Source of the DNA: Paenibacillus lemnae
GTDB taxonomy: Bacteria; Bacillota; Bacilli; Paenibacillales; Paenibacillaceae
Assembly: GCF_012933385.1 (NCBI RefSeq)
Contig: NZ_JABBPN010000003.1
Span: 248,001-312,000 of the forward strand
Direction of reading: 5' to 3'
DNA: 64,000 bases
Shown: positions 61,902 to 64,000 of the stretch, piece by piece
How positions within the stretch are numbered: the first letter of the stretch is position 1
Layout of the letters: every line of letters starts with the position of its first letter
Program-made: the position numbers and the translations under genes
Notes under the pieces: model-generated
Database searches by the model: none
What the model was told of the DNA's origin: nothing
What the model saw: the letters and a program-made list of their open reading frames with translations, nothing else

Positions 61902-62185
61902 TGATGACAGCTTGTCTGGAAAATAGAAATGTCTGCCCCTCAGAAGGAGGTCAGGACATTTTGTTGTCGGCTATATTATCCCTGCAGGAAACTTTGAGCC
62001 AGCCGATGTATCTTTACTATTATGAAGGATTCAGCACCCAGGAGATCGCCAAGGTCCTTCAAATCCAGGTCAGCAATGTTCGAAACCGGATGTGCCGTGC
62101 CCGCAAGAAGGTAAAGCTGATGCTGGGGGAGAACATGGGGACTTTGGCGGACGGGAGGAGACTAAGAAGAATAGCTGGAAGGTGA
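61901..62185 (+). CDS. Isolated sigma-70 region 4 protein (truncated ECF sigma factor)
   Basis: The 94-residue protein contains only the DNA-binding region 4 of an ECF sigma factor (about 35-78; YLYYYEGFSTQEIAKVLQIQ, VRNRMCRARKKVKLML). Region 2, needed for core RNA polymerase binding, is absent, and no anti-sigma gene follows. It may be a relic of a sigma/anti-sigma pair or a stand-alone DNA-binding protein. GGGGGAG precedes the ATG at 61901, which overlaps the previous stop. Confidence 0.65.
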   Translation: MMTACLENRNVCPSEGGQDILLSAILSLQETLSQPMYLYYYEGFSTQEIAKVLQIQVSNVRNRMCRARKKVKLMLGENMGTLADGRRLRRIAGR

Positions 62186-62190
62186 GTAAT

Positions 62191-62239
62191 AAAAAGGAGC
62201 TGTCCGCAGGATCGAAGGATCGATCGTGCGAACAGCTCC
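62191..62239 (-). terminator. Terminator after the chorismate synthase gene
   Basis: GGAGCTGT(C)CGCA(G)GATCG pairs with CGATCGTGCGAACAGCTCC (two mismatches). The minus strand continues with TTTTT. Confidence 0.85.
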
Positions 62240-62252
62240 CGGATATACTTTG

Positions 62253-63308
62253 TTAGGCCAGTAATGCCGCTTGGCGTTTGAGATGATCCTCAATGACCAT
62301 GCAGGCCATGGCTTCGATCACTGGAACTACTCGCGGGCAGATACATGGATCATGCCGGCCAATCGTCTTGATCTCACGGTCATTGCCATGAATATCTACC
62401 GTTTGCTGCGGCAGCGAAATCGAAGAGGTCGGCTTGACAGCTACACGGAACACAATCTCCTGGCCTGTACTGATGCCGCCGATAATGCCGCCTGCATGAT
62501 TGGTTTTGAAGCCTGACGCATCCATCTCGTCATTGTGCTCGCTGCCGCGCATGGAAGCCGCTTGAAATCCTGTGCCGAATTCAATACCTTTAATCGCGCC
62601 GACAGAGAGCATCGCCTTGGCCAGCTCGGCATCCAGTTTGTCGAATACCGGCTCGCCCAAACCGGCAGGAACGCCGCTGATCCGGCATTCCACGATGCCT
62701 CCGCAGCTATCGCCTTCTGCGGCAAGATCTTCGATTTTGCGAACCATCTGCTCTGCTGCAACAGGGTCACAGGCCCGAACCGGATTGGCTTCAATTGCAG
62801 CCGCGTCAAAGGTTTCGCATTTGATGCCTCCAACCTCTGTTGTGTAAGCGAGCACGCTCACGCCCTTCAATTCCAGCAGCTTCCGGGCTACAGCACCTGC
62901 GGCTACGCGGCCTGCAGTTTCGCGCCCGGAGGCTCTGCCGCTGCCTCGGTAATCTCGGATGCCGTACTTTTTATCATACGACCAGTCCGCATGACCAGGC
63001 CGGTACATATTTTTGATATCATCATAGTTGGAAGGACGCATATCCGTGTTATTCAGCATGATGCAGAGCGCAGTCCCTGTCGTCATTCCATTGAAAATTC
63101 CGGATACAATACGGATCTTGTCATATTCCTTACGGGGTGTGGTTACTGAAGACTGTCCAGGTCTTCTGCGGTCCATCTGCACCTGAATATATGCCTCGTC
63201 GAGTTCCACTCCTGGTGTCACCCCTTCGATAATTACGCCGACGGATTCCCCGTGGGATTCCCCGAATGTGGTCATTTTAAACCTTTCTCCAAATGTACTT
63301 CCTGCCAT
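62253..63308 (-). CDS. aroC: Chorismate synthase
   Basis: The 351-residue enzyme has the family signatures GESHG at residues 16-20 (within FGESHGESVG), RRPGQ and the central GRASGRETAGRVAAGAVARK. It converts EPSP to chorismate using reduced FMN, the last step of the shikimate pathway. At ~350 residues it is of the shorter type, and it stands alone, away from other aro genes. ATG 63308 has GGGAGG 7 nt upstream; an in-frame start at 63416 would overlap the LysR gene. A LysR gene is divergent, possibly its regulator. Confidence 0.93.
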   Translation of the reverse strand: MAGSTFGERFKMTTFGESHGESVGVIIEGVTPGVELDEAYIQVQMDRRRPGQSSVTTPRKEYDKIRIVSGIFNGMTTGTALCIMLNNTDMRPSNYDDIKNMYRPGHADWSYDKKYGIRDYRGSGRASGRETAGRVAAGAVARKLLELKGVSVLAYTTEVGGIKCETFDAAAIEANPVRACDPVAAEQMVRKIEDLAAEGDSCGGIVECRISGVPAGLGEPVFDKLDAELAKAMLSVGAIKGIEFGTGFQAASMRGSEHNDEMDASGFKTNHAGGIIGGISTGQEIVFRVAVKPTSSISLPQQTVDIHGNDREIKTIGRHDPCICPRVVPVIEAMACMVIEDHLKRQAALLA

Positions 63309-63345
63309 ATGAATGCCTCCCGATGCTTTAAGTTTCTTTGCATTC

Positions 63346-63361
63346 ATTATATCAGTATAAT
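63346..63361. promoter_or_regulatory. AT-rich palindrome between aroC and lysR
   Basis: ATTATA-TCAG-TATAAT supplies a -10-like hexamer on both strands and may be a shared promoter or operator region. Confidence 0.35.
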
Positions 63362-63409
63362 TGAAATAAATGAAATTGTGATAATCAAGGTTTGTCATAG
63401 AGAGGATTG

Positions 63410-64000
63410 ATGACAAAAATGATGATAGCGAACATGGAATGGTATCGTGTGTTTCTGTATGCGGCAGAACTGCTCAATCTTACCAAAGCTGCGGAGAGGC
63501 TGCACATGACACAGCCTTCGGTAAGTTATGCGATCAAGCAGCTCGAGGAGACGCTCGGGGTTATGCTCTTTGAACGGCTATCCAAGGGAGTGCGTCTGAC
63601 ACCGGAGGGCGAGGTTTTATACCAGCGAGTACAAAAAGGGTTTGCAGAGCTTGAGCTCGCAGAGAAGGAAGTGCTCCGATTGAAGCAGTTCAAGGAAGGA
63701 CAGCTTCGAATCGGAGCGAACGGGGCCATCATCAAGGACCTGCTCATCCCTCTGCTTGACGGCTTTCATCTGGGCTATCCCGGCATTCGGATTCAGCTGG
63801 GACAGGAAAACACCGGAGCTGTGGTGAAAAGATTAAAGGAGGGAACCTTGGATCTTGGATTTGTCCATCTTCCGGTCAATGATGAAGAGATTGTAATCTG
63901 GAAATACAAGACACTGCCTTACTGCGCCGTAGTCGGGAACCATTTTCACCAGTGGACGGACCAGCCGTTGTCAGCCGAAAAACTGGCTGAACTGCCGCTG
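63410..64000 (+). CDS. LysR family transcriptional regulator (3' end beyond window)
   Basis: The first 197 codons are present. They encode the LysR winged helix (about residues 8-65; FLYAAELLNLTKAAERLHMTQPSVSYAIKQLEETLGVMLFERLSKG) and the start of the substrate-binding domain (GQLRIGANGAIIKDLLIPLL). GAGG precedes ATG 63410. It is divergent from aroC with 101 bp between the start codons. The inducer cannot be judged from the visible part. Confidence 0.9.
   Translation, partial: MTKMMIANMEWYRVFLYAAELLNLTKAAERLHMTQPSVSYAIKQLEETLGVMLFERLSKGVRLTPEGEVLYQRVQKGFAELELAEKEVLRLKQFKEGQLRIGANGAIIKDLLIPLLDGFHLGYPGIRIQLGQENTGAVVKRLKEGTLDLGFVHLPVNDEEIVIWKYKTLPYCAVVGNHFHQWTDQPLSAEKLAELPL

Noticed and set aside
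62535..63149. Plus-strand open frame of 204 codons
   Set aside because: Antisense shadow of the well-conserved chorismate synthase gene.

Overview
The window looks like a Bacillales chromosome segment, most likely from a Paenibacillus-type organism. The evidence is strong AGGAGG-like ribosome sites with frequent GTG and TTG starts, hairpin-plus-U terminators, a DesK/DesR cold-sensing pair, and a very large secreted-sugar gene island. I see no rRNA, tRNA, CRISPR array, insertion sequence or prophage.

Layout. 1-4250: the start of an SBBP beta-propeller protein (cut by the left edge), a DUF3298/DUF4163 protein, and a WYL regulator divergent from a DinB-like protein. 4366-24126: a beta-mannan island, with a DUF4127 protein, a LacI-type regulator, a lipoprotein solute-binding protein, and a long operon. 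The operon encodes a membrane-anchored giant binding protein, two pairs of CUT1 permeases, an NHL-propeller/TPR membrane protein, a Yip1-like membrane protein, a DUF5696 surface protein, a GH26 beta-mannanase and a GH2 beta-mannosidase. No ATPase lies with these permeases, so a shared MsmX-type ATPase elsewhere is inferred. 24127-24620 is a gene-free structured region with a strong terminator. 24621-30812: an SGNH esterase, a complete ribose-type (CUT2) sugar ABC transporter, a thioesterase and a Gfo/Idh/MocA oxidoreductase.

30867-34374: a des-desK-desR membrane-fluidity module with palindromes upstream of des, then an orphan KhtT-like RCK_C protein. 34491-37726 (minus strand): two half-size chromate transporters and a YdbT/YdbS PH-domain pair. 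37882-43320: a WYL regulator, a GyrI-like effector-binding protein, a TIGR01777 epimerase and a rifamycin phosphotransferase (rph) with an unusual symmetric promoter region. 43443-46553: a secreted protein with a copper-amine-oxidase-type stalk domain and seven repeats. 46768-53978: RlmD/RlmCD-type methyltransferase, a conserved hypothetical protein, a CLC-family channel or transporter, a TehB-like methyltransferase, a small membrane protein, a cyclodeaminase and a mechanosensitive channel. 54175-57262: TetR plus an MMPL exporter. 57618-60517: an AraC regulator divergent from a GH51 arabinofuranosidase. 60610-64000: an ArsR-type regulator, two small ORFs (one an isolated sigma region 4), chorismate synthase, and a LysR gene cut by the right edge.

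How the genes work together. In the island, extracellular mannan fragments would be captured by two different binding proteins and imported through CUT1 permeases. They would then be cut inside the cell by signal-less GH26 and GH2 enzymes, with acetyl groups possibly removed by the SGNH hydrolase. A shared TTTTGTTA/TAACAAAA half-site upstream of the lacI, first binding-protein and mannosidase genes suggests one LacI-type repressor. The NHL, Yip1 and DUF5696 genes inside the transporter operon are the least explained part of the window and the best candidate for an undescribed surface system.
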